Shown: positions 1 to 9,607 of the stretch, piece by piece
Layout of the letters: every line of letters begins with the position of its first letter
Position numbering within the stretch: position 1 is the stretch's first letter
Assembly (NCBI RefSeq): GCF_027580225.2
Contig: NC_073340.2
Span: 33,527,001 to 33,591,000, forward strand
Length of the DNA stretch: 64,000 nt
Source: Misgurnus anguillicaudatus
Taxonomy: Eukaryota > Chordata > Actinopteri > Cypriniformes > Cobitidae
Reading direction: 5' to 3'
The notes under the pieces: generated by a model
Database searches by the model: none
Seen by the model: the letters and a program-made list of their open reading frames with translations, nothing else
Told to the model about the DNA's origin: nothing
Position numbers and translations under genes: made by a program

Positions 1-835
1 TAAATCTTATCCCCACCACTGTACAAACGTCTGTCCAGCATCCAACAAAATACATTAATAAAAAAATAAACCTTTACAATCAGTCACATATCCATCTCAC
101 CTATATATCTGACAGATAGCGGTTACAGTGTGATTGATTTTTATGTACATTACTGACACAACTGTTGGACTAGTTAAAGTATTAGCACTTGTTTATCTTG
201 TCTTCTGAACCCAAACCATAAAATACAAAGAGTGAATATATGACAACATAATTTTCTTTTTTGGGGTAAACTAGGCCTTTAAATGCTTGTGACAGTCATT
301 GATGTTGCCTCAAATTGGTCTAAATTTGACATTTGGCTGACACTATACAAAATGACTGAATAAGCACAAAACACTGGGGATGAAAGTGTTTGAAGACTGC
401 AGTCACAGCGAGACGAGTCGAATATGAATCTCTAGTAATCATGTGTCACAGATCGACTCCCTGTTAGCGAAACCCTCTCAGCTTGTAAATTCCAGACCTT
501 TCCACACTGTCTGCCTCTTAACGTCTCACCAGAAGAGACACGACACGAACCCAACTGTAGCTACAGCTCTTTTTCTCTCAGACGGAGATATCGTCCCACT
601 CACATTCCGGCTCCATGGCATAATCTTTGTTTTTCCAGGCCCAACTGTCGGTACCCTTCATGCCCATCTGAGACGTCTCTCATGGACACCTGACACCAGT
701 TGTTCCTGTGGGTTCCTCTGTAGTGCCAGACAAATCGCACAACAAAAGTCACACGGCACTCGACAGACAAATCAGACATGGTGGACATACACATAAAAGG
801 GTTGGCTTGACATTTATTGTATATTCATTTATATT
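1..835. other. unassigned AT-rich DNA
   Basis: No repeat family, RNA or coding exon is recognised here. A frame at 443-796 exists, but it has no ATG (it opens at GTG), no recognisable domain and no splice context, so I treat it as chance. The GC content rises around 450-790, which could be an old repeat or regulatory DNA. Confidence 0.4.
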
Positions 836-892
836 TTAATGCATTTACCTTCAACGCATCCAAAGCAACTTACAGTGCATCATGTGTGTTAT
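836..892 (-). repeat. V-SINE tail fragment
   Basis: On the minus strand this matches the tail module of fish V-SINEs: a GCTTTGGATG-type core followed by AAATGCATT. The same module ends the fuller copy at 6028-6183. The tRNA-like head is missing, so this is a 5'-truncated copy. Confidence 0.5.
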
Positions 893-1655
893 CCCTGGTC
901 CTTCCACCCCGTCTTTTTCAAGAAGAACTAACATAATGTCATTGTACCAAGTACAGATGACAATAAAGACTTTGAACTTCAGCTTATAAAGTTGTTTTTG
1001 AGACTTCACCCTTTAACATTTATTCATGTCGCAGATGTTTTCATCCAAAACATTTATTGTAAGAAGAACCATACAAAGATATCAGACAAAAAAGCCCCCT
1101 GAAAACAAAACAGCGTAAAATAAGGATCCGTCTGACCTTTAGATAATGACAGCTGTAATGGAAAAGAGTCAGAGCTGCGTGTAATATTTTCAATACTACA
1201 TCGGATTGTTTTCAGTGGTTGCATGTCACCTGCATTTCTCAAGCTGTTGTAGTCTTGTTAACCAGATCTTTCCTGCTCACCCTGAGATATTGTTGTCCTT
1301 CAGAGCAGCAGGTGATTGATCTTTAGTGCTCTATAGTTGAGCAGGTCTCATGGATAATTGGATGGATGATATGATTCATTAGGTTAATCAATTGAGTAAT
1401 CGTTCTGTAAATCACTTGGACTCGTGATTCATTGCGATCGATTTCTTGACAAACACAAGCTTTGATGGATAAAACCAAATGAAAGACCCCTTTTCACACC
1501 TTTCGCATGCGTTGTAATGGACACATTTATATAATCAGACCGGGGATGGGAAAGGTGTGCTTTAAACAATTCAAAGGTGACCGAGCTATGTTGAGCGAAA
1601 CATTTGTTCAAAGAACACTGATAAATAAATAAATAATAAAAACGATAATAAATAT
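893..1655. other. unassigned DNA with a LINE-like tail
   Basis: The stretch GATGACAATAAAGACTTTG near 956-974 resembles the terminal tail that fish L2-type LINEs leave at many loci, but no reverse transcriptase is present. A second weak V-SINE-like tail lies near 1016-1060. The rest shows nothing I can name. Confidence 0.3.
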
Positions 1656-2873
1656 AAAATATTCTCATTTTCCAGCTCCCCTAGAGTTAAACATTTGATT
1701 TTTACAGTTTTGGAATCCAATCAGCAGATCTCCAGGTCTGGCTCTACCACTTTAAGCATAGCTTAGCACGACCTATTAAATCTGATTAGACCATTTATGA
1801 TTTTACTTAATAAATTTCAATAGCAGGGGACTATTTTCAGGCATTGCATAATATTTTGCGCCTGCTGCAGCCATGGTATAGCAGCAAAGTCCTTGATTAT
1901 TACACCGGAATGAGAGTATAGACGGTCTCAGCAGTAGCAACATAAACACGCGGCTTTCGTGGTCATCACGTAACTTCCGGTAAACTCTGCGAATAATAAA
2001 TAACAACAAAGTCCTTTTAACTCTTTCGCCGCCATTGACAAGATATCTCGTCAATTAAGAGAAAACACTTCCCCGCCAATTACGAGATTTTCCGTCTTTC
2101 CGCAATATCGCTATTATCCACCAGGTGGCGCACCTCCGCAACTTATACAACCCGGAAGTAGCGCCTCACGTGAAAGACAAAGAACTCCGTGTATGTTTTA
2201 AAGACCGCTCTGCATCTGATCTCTATCAAAAGTCCTTCACAAAAATGGAATTATCTCAACTTTTTGCTCAAAATTGGGTGTTTTTGAAGAAACCTACCCA
2301 TGTTTGAGAGGTGATTACAAGAGAAATAATGAAGGTAGAATGAAACATTTTTTTGTTTGAAAGCAGAGGGTCTGTTCTTTCATCTGATATATTGTTTGTT
2401 TATATATTTAAAGAAGAACATTTTCTAGAAGGCATTAAACTTTTGTGAAAATCATGAAAAATGCTGGCGCTGGCTGGCAACTTTTTTTTAAAAACGCTGG
2501 CGAGAAAGAGTTAAAGTAGTTTATTTATATAACAAGCAAAAGTTTAGACCAGGTGCTTATCGTGTCACTGCACGTGCACCTGATGAAATGGTCTATAGTC
2601 TAAAATTACAACTTTTAATTTTCCGTCGGTCTTAGTACACGATGTAACTTCAGAAGAGTCAAGTTTTAAATAGGAGAAATATATAAACTCTTTGGTTATT
2701 TTTGAGCGCGATGCTAATTAATCAGATTCAATGGATTGTGCTAAGCACTGCTAAAAGTGCTAGCGCCAGATCCGGAAATCAGCTGAATGGTTTCCAAAAC
2801 GGTAAAAATCGAATGTTTAACTCTATGGGAGCTGGAAAATGAGAATATTTTCAAAAAAGTGGAGTGTCCCTTT
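1656..2873. mobile_element. MITE with long inverted arms, interrupted
   Basis: The left arm (1656-1800) and the right arm (2700-2873) are inverted copies of one another: both carry ATTCTCATTTTCCAGCTCCC, then AGAGTTAAACATT, then a CTTAGCAC block. The right end ATAAAGGGACACTCC-type terminus reads inverted at 2860-2873; the left outermost bases look lost. This architecture is a very common cyprinid MITE. A TTAA-flanked element occupies 2021-2510 inside it, so this element is the older of the two. Confidence 0.7.
2017..2514. mobile_element. piggyBac-like TTAA MITE, copy A1
   Basis: A 490-bp element (2021-2510) is bounded by TTAA at 2017-2020 and 2511-2514. Its ends are inverted: CTCTTTCGCC at the left and GGCGAGAAAGAG at the right. 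TTAA duplication is diagnostic of piggyBac-type (also Kolobok) transposition. It shares an internal 60-codon stretch with the copy at 62180-63267, but this frame has no transposase features. Its uninterrupted sequence around 2053-2056 gives the empty site for the nested insertion in that second copy. Confidence 0.75.
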
Positions 2874-3148
2874 AAGAGTTGGATTCCTCATGCTTAACAT
2901 AGGTAAAGTGTCAAAAAAGCAGTTGGACGTGTGGCTGGACGAGTATTTCTGTGCCGAATGCACTTCACCAGGGTTCGTACAAGGTTCTGAAAGTTTTTTT
3001 CAAACATGAAAGATTCATACGTAACAATCTCGTTTATGGTCAATTTCAGTGCAGGAAGTACAGTGGAAGTCCTTATATGGGCATTTTAACCGGAATCGCG
3101 CACACACACCAACCAATAGCTGACACGAAATCAACGTGACCAAAGAAG

Positions 3149-3229
3149 TGTGTTGTTGTTTGTGAGGGAAATGGAAGCTTGTGCAGCTTCCCAAAGAACC
3201 CAGCATTTTGGAAACAATGGATATAGTTT
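3149..3229 (+). pseudogene. THAP zinc-finger domain relic
   Basis: In the frame starting at 3149 the translation reads CVVVCEGNGSLCSFPKNP followed by AFWKQWI and a stop. The spacing Cys-x3-Cys, then Ser-Leu-x-Ser-Phe-Pro-Lys-x-Pro and a later Trp, matches the opening of THAP DNA-binding domains, which occur in P-element and other transposase-derived fish proteins. There is a stop just upstream and another just after Trp-Ile, and no downstream domain, so this is a broken exon or a transposon remnant. The THAP match is by eye only. A GTAAGT donor-like site lies at about 3312. Confidence 0.4.
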
Positions 3230-3689
3230 GATTGTTTGATTATGGTGTGTTTGTTTAATGCTGGATTTCATTGAAATGGGGCGGAAGCAACCGGGTCATG
3301 AGTCGCAGGCGGTAAGTAAAACTGGATCAAATGTCTTTGTTTTGTTGGTAATCAAAACAACAGCAAGCGTAAACAGCAGTGGGCGAAAGTAGTGAAATCT
3401 TCGAAAACACGAAATGGAGTTAAAATTTTATGGACTCTAAAAGAGCCAAGTGGGATGGATTGGAGAAATCAGCAGCATAAGGGGCCAATCAGACCAAAAA
3501 GTTTTAAACGCTTGGAAACACAAGCTAAACGCTTTGGTCACTTTAAAAAAGAGCAGTGCGGCGCAACTTTTTATATTGCTAGGCAACCACCGAGTCAGCT
3601 GTCTTGTCAATCAAATATTGAAGCGTGAGCGTTCTTTTGCTGTTAACTGTCATATTAGCAGAAACTTTAAAAATAGGACACTTCTGACT

Positions 3690-3985
3690 AGGGGTGTAAC
3701 GATTAACCATGCAAATGCGCATTTTCTCAATGAATGAATTTTAATGAATTACGGTGAAATCCCGGCACATCCCAAAGCCAGGGGGCGCTCTCGTTCAGAA
3801 AATTCCTTTGTGCCACAGAAGAAGTAGTATTACGAACGCTATTCCAGAAAATGGCTACAGGAATATTTATATCGCTGTTCTTCAAATAGTTTCAGGTATT
3901 TTCATGATAATAAAGAATATTTTGAACGGTTTTGTTTAACGAGTGTTGCTTTTTTAAATGCACGTTATAAACGATTCCGATTGAG
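3690..3985. repeat. dispersed repeat family R1, copy 1
   Basis: Shares long blocks with 19345-19745: TTTTCTCAATGAATGAATTT, GGGCGCTCTCG, ATATCGCTGTTCTTCAA and TATTTTCATGATAATAAAG. It begins AGGGGTGTAACGATTAACC. The other copy ends with GATGCATCGATGCACAGCCC, so the family looks like a hAT-type element with AGGGSTGT-like ends. No target duplication is resolved here. Confidence 0.55.
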
Positions 3986-4828
3986 GGTGAGAGGTGCACA
4001 AACACGCAGGAGAAAGTGAGTAAATGCAGTCTGGTTGTCCCAAATTACTGTAAACCTCCGTCGGGTGCTTTTCCGTTCCCAGCGCTCCTTTAAAAATGCG
4101 TGCTGCTGCAGGCGGCAAAAAAACGCAACGCGTTCGGCGTGCATAAACAGTGCGCATAAAGCTCACTGCCATAGAAAATTATTCAAAAAAGGTGCCTGCA
4201 ACTGCCATAAACGCATTAGGTGTGACCGCCCCCTAAGATTGTAGCTAAAATGTGGAATGGAGTTTAATTTATATTAGGGCATTTCTCTAGTGGAATGGAT
4301 TTGACTGACAGCGCTCATATGCGCTAAATTAGAGAAAAAGTGGATGGGTCCATTATCATTGGTCTTGTCCCCACCCACATATAATGGTTCCGACGCCAAT
4401 GACGATCACTATGGAAAAGTCTTATGTATGAAACCAAACCTACAGTAGCAAAAAAGCATACCGCCAGCGCGACCTTACGTATTACGTAATCACGTAAAAA
4501 GTCACGTGTTACATATCTGAAACGCACACTTCTAGACTATTTTAAACAGTAAATTGACACAAAGACATTCATTAGTATCATTCCACATACAGCAACGTTG
4601 GAACGGTCCAAGCTAAAGTTTGGACCAACATGTAAACTACCGGCAATTATTTTTCCTTTCCCTAAATGTAAGCTGTACATCAACAGTAGTCAGATCCACC
4701 TGTGGTAGAGCGACTCTCACATCTTTAATATTCAGTCCAGACTGCTTTCAGACCGGCATGAATTCACTGACACCTGATCTGAGCTTGTCTCTTTTTTTCA
4801 CAGCACTGTGAGAAAGAGGCTTATCCGC
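3986..4828. other. unassigned DNA
   Basis: The segment 4019-4245 ends GGTGTGACCGCCCCCTA, like the terminus of a GC-ended MITE, but I could not find its partner arm. Nothing else is recognised. The frames present are short and unrelated to known domains. Confidence 0.3.
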
Positions 4829-4948
4829 CTCTCTCTCTCTCTCCTCACTGAATAAATATCTGTGTCTCTCTCTCTCTCACTGGAGCTGAAGGGACATTTA
4901 GAAAACTTACCGGCTTAGTGTCTCTCTCTCTTTCTCTCTCTCTCTCTG
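4829..4948. repeat. (CT)n microsatellite cluster
   Basis: Three pure or nearly pure CT runs lie at 4829-4843, 4865-4879 and 4919-4948, separated by short unique spacers. Simple-sequence repeat; no evidence of function. Confidence 0.85.
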
Positions 4949-5331
4949 ATTCATTGAGTCGGGTTCAGATAGTAAGTCATAGTGCAGATAACCATAGGGG
5001 TTTAAAGACCTGAAAAAGAGGGAATCCGGAGATGCTTAGCCGAATATAAATGCTAAAGTGACAATGAATCACAATGGAAAGATTAACCTTTAAGACGGGA
5101 TCTCGTCACAGAGTGCGCTGTAGTGACTTACTGTACTGAAACCTGGCCAGATTCCCGCTGTACTTAGCAAACTACATTACACTGCCTGTAGGCCATTACC
5201 TGGGTTCATACAGCCAAGTGTTTCGGTCAAACTCAGTTTTTCGTTTTATTTTAAGGTGCAGTTTTCACTGTAACGTGAATAACATGAATGTTGGTCCTCA
5301 CACAAAGACAATCATACGGCTTTAGAGGAAA
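4949..5331. other. unassigned DNA
   Basis: Nothing recognisable between the CT cluster and the MITE at 5336. Confidence 0.3.
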
Positions 5332-5814
5332 TTAAAGGGGCCATGGCACAAGACTTTTTTAAGATGTCAAATCAATCTTTGGAGTCCCCAGAGCACATAT
5401 GTGAAGTTTTAGCTCAAAATACCCCATAGATAATTTATTATAACATTTTAAAATTGCCACTTTGTAGGTGTGAGCAAAAATGTGCCGTTTTGGGTGTGTC
5501 CTTTAAAATGCAAATGAGCTGATGAAATTCAAACACTGATCACAATGATGGTGGTTTGTTGCAATTAAAACTCAATTGTGCTTTTCTCTGCACTAAATGG
5601 CAGTGCTGTGGTTGGAAAGTGCAGATTAAGGGGCGCTATTATTATAATAAGAGCTCCTTATGACATTTTTTCATGTGCTTGCAGAGAATGGTTTACCAAA
5701 ACTAAGTTACTGGGTTGATCTTTTTCACATTTTTTAGGTTGATAGATGCACTTGGGACCCAATCATCGCACTTAAACATGGAAAAAGTCAGATTTTCATG
5801 CCATGGCCCTTTAA
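5332..5814. mobile_element. TTAA MITE, family M1, full copy
   Basis: A 475-bp element (5336-5810) has inverted ends AGGGGCCATGGCA / TGCCATGGCCCT and is bounded by TTAA on each side. Two further, more degraded copies lie at 14215-14590 and 41280-41690, sharing GGTCCCCAGTGCTTCTAT-like and GATCAACCCAGTAACTTAG blocks in the opposite orientation. Non-autonomous; no coding capacity. Confidence 0.8.
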
Positions 5815-5818
5815 TATA

Positions 5819-5840
5819 TCAATAATAATAATAATAATAC
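5819..5840. repeat. (AAT)n microsatellite
   Basis: Seven consecutive AAT units directly after the MITE. The following TTTTATTTGTATTGCACTTT resembles a widespread fish repeat tail. Confidence 0.8.
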
Positions 5841-6027
5841 ATTTTATTTGTATTGCACTTTACATTACAACATCTCAAAGTGCTACAAACCATATAATAT
5901 ATAAAAATGCAAGACAAAATAGTTTTTAAAGAGTGTAATATCGCACGATTCACTCTTGCTGTACTATTGCGGTATATCACAATTAAATTTTGTTGTATAA
6001 AGTGCAACAGCATGGACCGGGGTGTAA

Positions 6028-6183
6028 CATTTACATTTATGCATTTGGCAGATGCATCTTATCCAAAGAAGCAACTTACAGTGCAGTCAACGTATATATT
6101 TTATCAATATCGATTTCCTTGGGACCGAACCCATGACCTTTTGACTTCTAATGCAATGCTAAACCAATTAAGCTACAGGAATC
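6028..6183 (-). repeat. tRNA-derived V-SINE (HE1-like), near full length
   Basis: On the minus strand the head is tRNA-like: an A-box TAGCTTAATTGG near 6177 and a B-box GGTTCGGTCCC at about 6121-6131, followed by a body and the tail GCTTCTTTGGATAAGATGC-type core with AAATGCATAAATGTAAATG. Internal pol III boxes plus this tail identify the vertebrate V-SINE group (HE1 of fish). It is a retroposon, not a functional tRNA: acceptor pairing is absent. Confidence 0.75.
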
Positions 6184-6559
6184 GCAACCATCGAAATGAC
6201 TAAATGGAAGAATTGCAATTTCAAGCATTTAGTCATGAATTCTGAACAAAATGTATTAAAGATCTTAATGTCTTAAAAATGTTTTGGTCAAATGACCCTA
6301 CGTTTTTAAACGGTCATGTATATTAATTTCAATTATGTCATTTATTTCATTAAAATGTTTCACCCTCCAGCAATGGCATTAAGATTTACAGTAAGACGTT
6401 TTTGGGGTAATCTCTATAAACGTTGTGCATCATCAACACACATCAAACCCGACAGCCCGTGATCACTGTTTATGTTAGTGACATCACCGGACACACACAC
6501 TTTTTTATCTTTACACAGTTGTGATTTCTCTCCCTCGAAACAGGTGCAGATTGTTTGAC
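6184..6559. other. unassigned AT-rich DNA
   Basis: Nothing recognisable. Confidence 0.3.
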
Positions 6560-6835
6560 TACAGTTTACGACTAATCTCTATCTTGCTGACTGCGCGTAA
6601 TCTCCGGTGCAGATCGCTGCCCAAGCGCGGCGAGACTGCGGCGGCGCTAACTGCTCGCGTTTTCGCCGTTTGACGCTCGTCTGGTCAGAATCCCACCCCG
6701 CCGAGCGTTCCCTCCACGCTGCCGCGCTACCGTAATGTTCAGCTGTCTGCCGAGGCTGCGGGTGACTTTGTAGTCGAGCACAGATGGTGAAAGAGCTCTT
6801 GTGTTGGAGCAATACGACTTGTTTGTGCTGAGTCT
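6560..6835. promoter_or_regulatory. CpG-rich patch, possible regulatory element
   Basis: This roughly 275-bp patch is clearly GC- and CpG-richer than its surroundings (for example GCGGCGAGACTGCGGCGGCG). It has no inverted ends and no recognised repeat. It might be an unmethylated promoter-like island, an old first exon or a GC-rich repeat fragment. There is no TATA box or splice donor pair I would trust. Confidence 0.25.
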
Positions 6836-8005
6836 GTGAAAAAATATGACATCAAGGCCTGTCTCTCTTTACCTAAGCTTGTAGTGATGAATAATGTGGA
6901 AAACATATGGAGAGAGAGAGGTTTAAAGTCTTCTTGCGGGAAGGGTTTAAAGGTTTTCTAGCGAATACACGTACGCATACATGTACTGTCTGTGTGTGCT
7001 TTAATCTTGATGTTACTCACAAAGCTTTTATATGGTAACATATGACTACAAGGCCAGAAGCGTATTCAAAGCACAGATGTGAATCTATTTGTATGCACTT
7101 AAAGTGTGTAGTAATATGTACCAGTTGTGTCAGAAAAAAATAAAGTAAAATAAAGTTATAAACAATCATGATTTAAGACCATTGAAGTGAATTAAACCTG
7201 ACGGTTAAACAAAACATCAATGAGGACATCAACTTCCCAAAGTCTCACCGAGGTCCTGATGATGTGACAAAATCAAGGACAGCCACCCGACAGCGATGTC
7301 GAAAGCATTTTGATCGGCACAGAGATATTTATGACACATGCAGTGAATTCAAAGGCACCAGGGGAACAAAGGCAAGCAAACACCTTTGTGTTCATGTATC
7401 AACATCATACCCGTCATTGCACATGATTTGATTTAGCCATGAAAGCAGCGCTACTTGATTGACTTGCATGAGAACGTTGTTTTTGCAGGGAAAACAAAAT
7501 CAGGGTTAAGCAACTATTACGAATAAGCGGCATTCAGATCCGTCATACTGACGCAGGGCTAAATGAACAGTTATTTTATGATTTTTTTATTGATACGACA
7601 ACCAACACCAAGATTTCTTGCTGACTTAAAACACAGCATACATACTGTAGAGAATTTTCATGCAAAATGTTGTTTATGTCTTTATTTTGTTAATATGTCA
7701 AAGAAATTGCTTGCCACAGGGTGCACGTTTTAATGAAATAAGAGCTATAAATAGCTCAATTTCACAGTTAAGGTTTTTTCATCCGGCATGTTTAGCTCGT
7801 GTTGTTGTCTAAAACATTATTTAGTTTGTTCTAGTTTGCGCGAGTTTGCTCGTCGAGTTGAAGCGTGACTTGTCAATACTGCACGTCTGTCATTTTTAAA
7901 ACTGCTAAAAGCTATGAAATTGACGTTTTTTTTATATTTTTATGAAACATGTTCAGTTTTTCTGACTTTTTAAGAGAAATTGAGCGTTTTTTTCCCTCTC
8001 CACAG
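6836..8005. other. unassigned DNA
   Basis: AT-rich and free of recognised repeats. Nothing to name apart from the polypyrimidine run leading into the candidate exon at 8006. Confidence 0.3.
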
Positions 8006-8066
8006 GGAGTGAGGAGAAAAACTGGGTCTACAGTGTTTGGGTCAGTAGATCTGACTGAAGTCACGG
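8006..8066 (+). other. candidate orphan exon
   Basis: A textbook acceptor (a T-rich then CCCTCTCCACAG run ending at 8005) is followed by a 61-nt open segment reading GVRRKTGSTVFGSVDLTEVT, and then CACGG|GTGAGA as a donor at 8067. The frame stays open on both sides. I do not recognise the peptide. If real, it would be an internal or alternative exon of a gene whose other exons lie outside this window, which would put this part of the window in an intron. It may equally be a chance pairing of splice-like signals. Confidence 0.25.
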
Positions 8067-8475
8067 GTGAGAGAAAAGTGACCTTCAAACACACAAACAC
8101 ACATCCAGTCGGACGTCTCTGTATGTTTACCAGCGTACATAAGAGAATAGCTTTAAAGAAACTGTGAAACAAACCTTTTGTCATTGCAGCCTGGTTTCAC
8201 TGTTAATATGTAGTATAAATACGTATTACGTAACTTTTAAAAACACAAAACATAATTTTTAGTTTTTGTTTAAATAGGAGCTGACGCATACAACGTAGAC
8301 GCATTTGCAACACTTAATCGTGGCATTATTACTTTTTTTTAAAATGTAAAACATTTACAAATCTTCATATCATAAAGATTGCCAAACCTTACCCTAAATC
8401 CAAAACTTTTTATACAAAATTTGTAAAATATGTAATGTATTATTTTTATAGTATGCAACGAAAACAATCGAGTAA

Positions 8476-8929
8476 CAGTGGCGGCCGGTGACTTCTTTTT
8501 CAGGGCGCTCGTTGCAAAGTTCGTCACATGTATGTAGCCCGTCTTGTGTGTGGTTCGTAATTTCAAAATATGGGGCGTCGAGTAAACCTATGTGCATCAC
8601 GTGTCTTGTCAAAATAAGTGTCTGTTGCAGACGCGTCTAAAGGGTTTATGATAAAAGAGACGCTCGCGTTTGCCAGATACTCGCTTAATCTCATGCGTAA
8701 TCAGAGTTTACTGTTAAGTGTGTGTCTTGCGTGTATTTTGTGAACGTGAGCGTCTCTTTTATCATAAACGGTTTTGACGGGTGTGCAGCAGGGACTTATT
8801 TTGACAAAACACCTGATGCACATGGTTCACATGACAGGACAAACACATATTTTGAAAACACAAGTAACACACATAACACCCCGAACACACATTTGCTCTC
8901 CTCGGATGAGCAGTCACAAGCCGCCACTG
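8476..8929. mobile_element. hAT-like MITE with CAGTGGCGGC ends
   Basis: A 454-bp element starts CAGTGGCGGCCGGTGAC and ends GTCACAAGCCGCCACTG, which is inverted with two mismatches. A second internal inverted pair (TTTATGATAAAAGAGACGCT and its complement) makes it fold back. CAGTGGCGG ends are familiar from fish hAT elements. I could not find a clean 8-bp duplication, so the superfamily rests on the termini alone. Confidence 0.6.
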
Positions 8930-9083
8930 AATAAGTAATAATATAGCATTAAAATATATATTTTAAGCCACTAATACAGCCGAAACCTACCAAAAACTGT
9001 TTATTGAAATCATGTACTGTACTGTTAGAAATAAAAAGCATAACAGACAGACAGAAGTGTAATCACAATAACTTATATATTGC

Positions 9084-9552
9084 TGTAATGGTTTTGTTCT
9101 GTGTTTACTTGTGTTCTGTGTATTTTTGTATTTTGGACTTTTATTTTGATACCCTGCTCTGTTCTGACTTTTATTTTGATATTCATCATGCCATGTCACA
9201 GTTCACACTTCCTGTCTGTCTGTATATAAGTCACTTCCTGTTCACCTGCTCCTGGCTGATTATTACATCGCCATCCTGTTTGTATCTGCCTGTATTCTGA
9301 TTCTGATTCTGTTATTCTGTTTATCTGTTACCCTGTTACCTGCATCTGCCTGTGTTTGACTTCTGCCTGTATTTTGGATTTAATGCCTGTTTGCCGCCTG
9401 CCCTGATATATTTTGCCTGTCTCTGGATTACGATTGTGGATTTACCCTGTTTGGATTTGTTTGCTGGCCCTTATTGGGATTTTACATAATAAACACCTTT
9501 AGCACATGGATTCTCCTCTTCATCGCTTTCTTTAAAGCACACCCCTGTTACA
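9084..9552 (+). repeat. 5' LTR
   Basis: 469 bp, TG...CA. It contains a TATA-like TATATAAG at 9223-9230 and a poly(A) signal AATAAA at 9488-9493. By eye it aligns with the 3' LTR throughout, apart from one base near 9486 and a CT dinucleotide near 9545. Confidence 0.92.
9223..9230 (+). promoter_or_regulatory. LTR TATA box
   Basis: TATATAAG sits in the middle of the LTR, about 140 bp from its start and 260 bp before the poly(A) signal. This is the expected U3-R arrangement. The identical sequence in the 3' LTR is at 11828-11835. Confidence 0.6.
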
Positions 9553-9607
9553 GAATAATCAGCCTAACCCGGAATCCAGCAAAGGTTTGTAACTTCCCAC
9601 CAGCACC

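Noticed and set aside
443..796. 117-codon open frame near the window start
   Set aside because: It starts at GTG, has no recognisable domain, no splice context and no repeat-free conservation evidence; consistent with chance.
2125..2307. Similar 60- and 81-codon frames in both copies of TTAA element A (also 62960-63205)
   Set aside because: The similarity is explained by the shared MITE; lengths differ, one is out of step after the middle, and no transposase motif is present.
6120..6183. Possible minus-strand tRNA
   Set aside because: A and B boxes are present, but it continues into a V-SINE tail and lacks paired acceptor ends.
9004..9300. 98-codon frame partly repeated at 11693-11905
   Set aside because: It is LTR sequence read through; the repetition is explained by the two LTRs.
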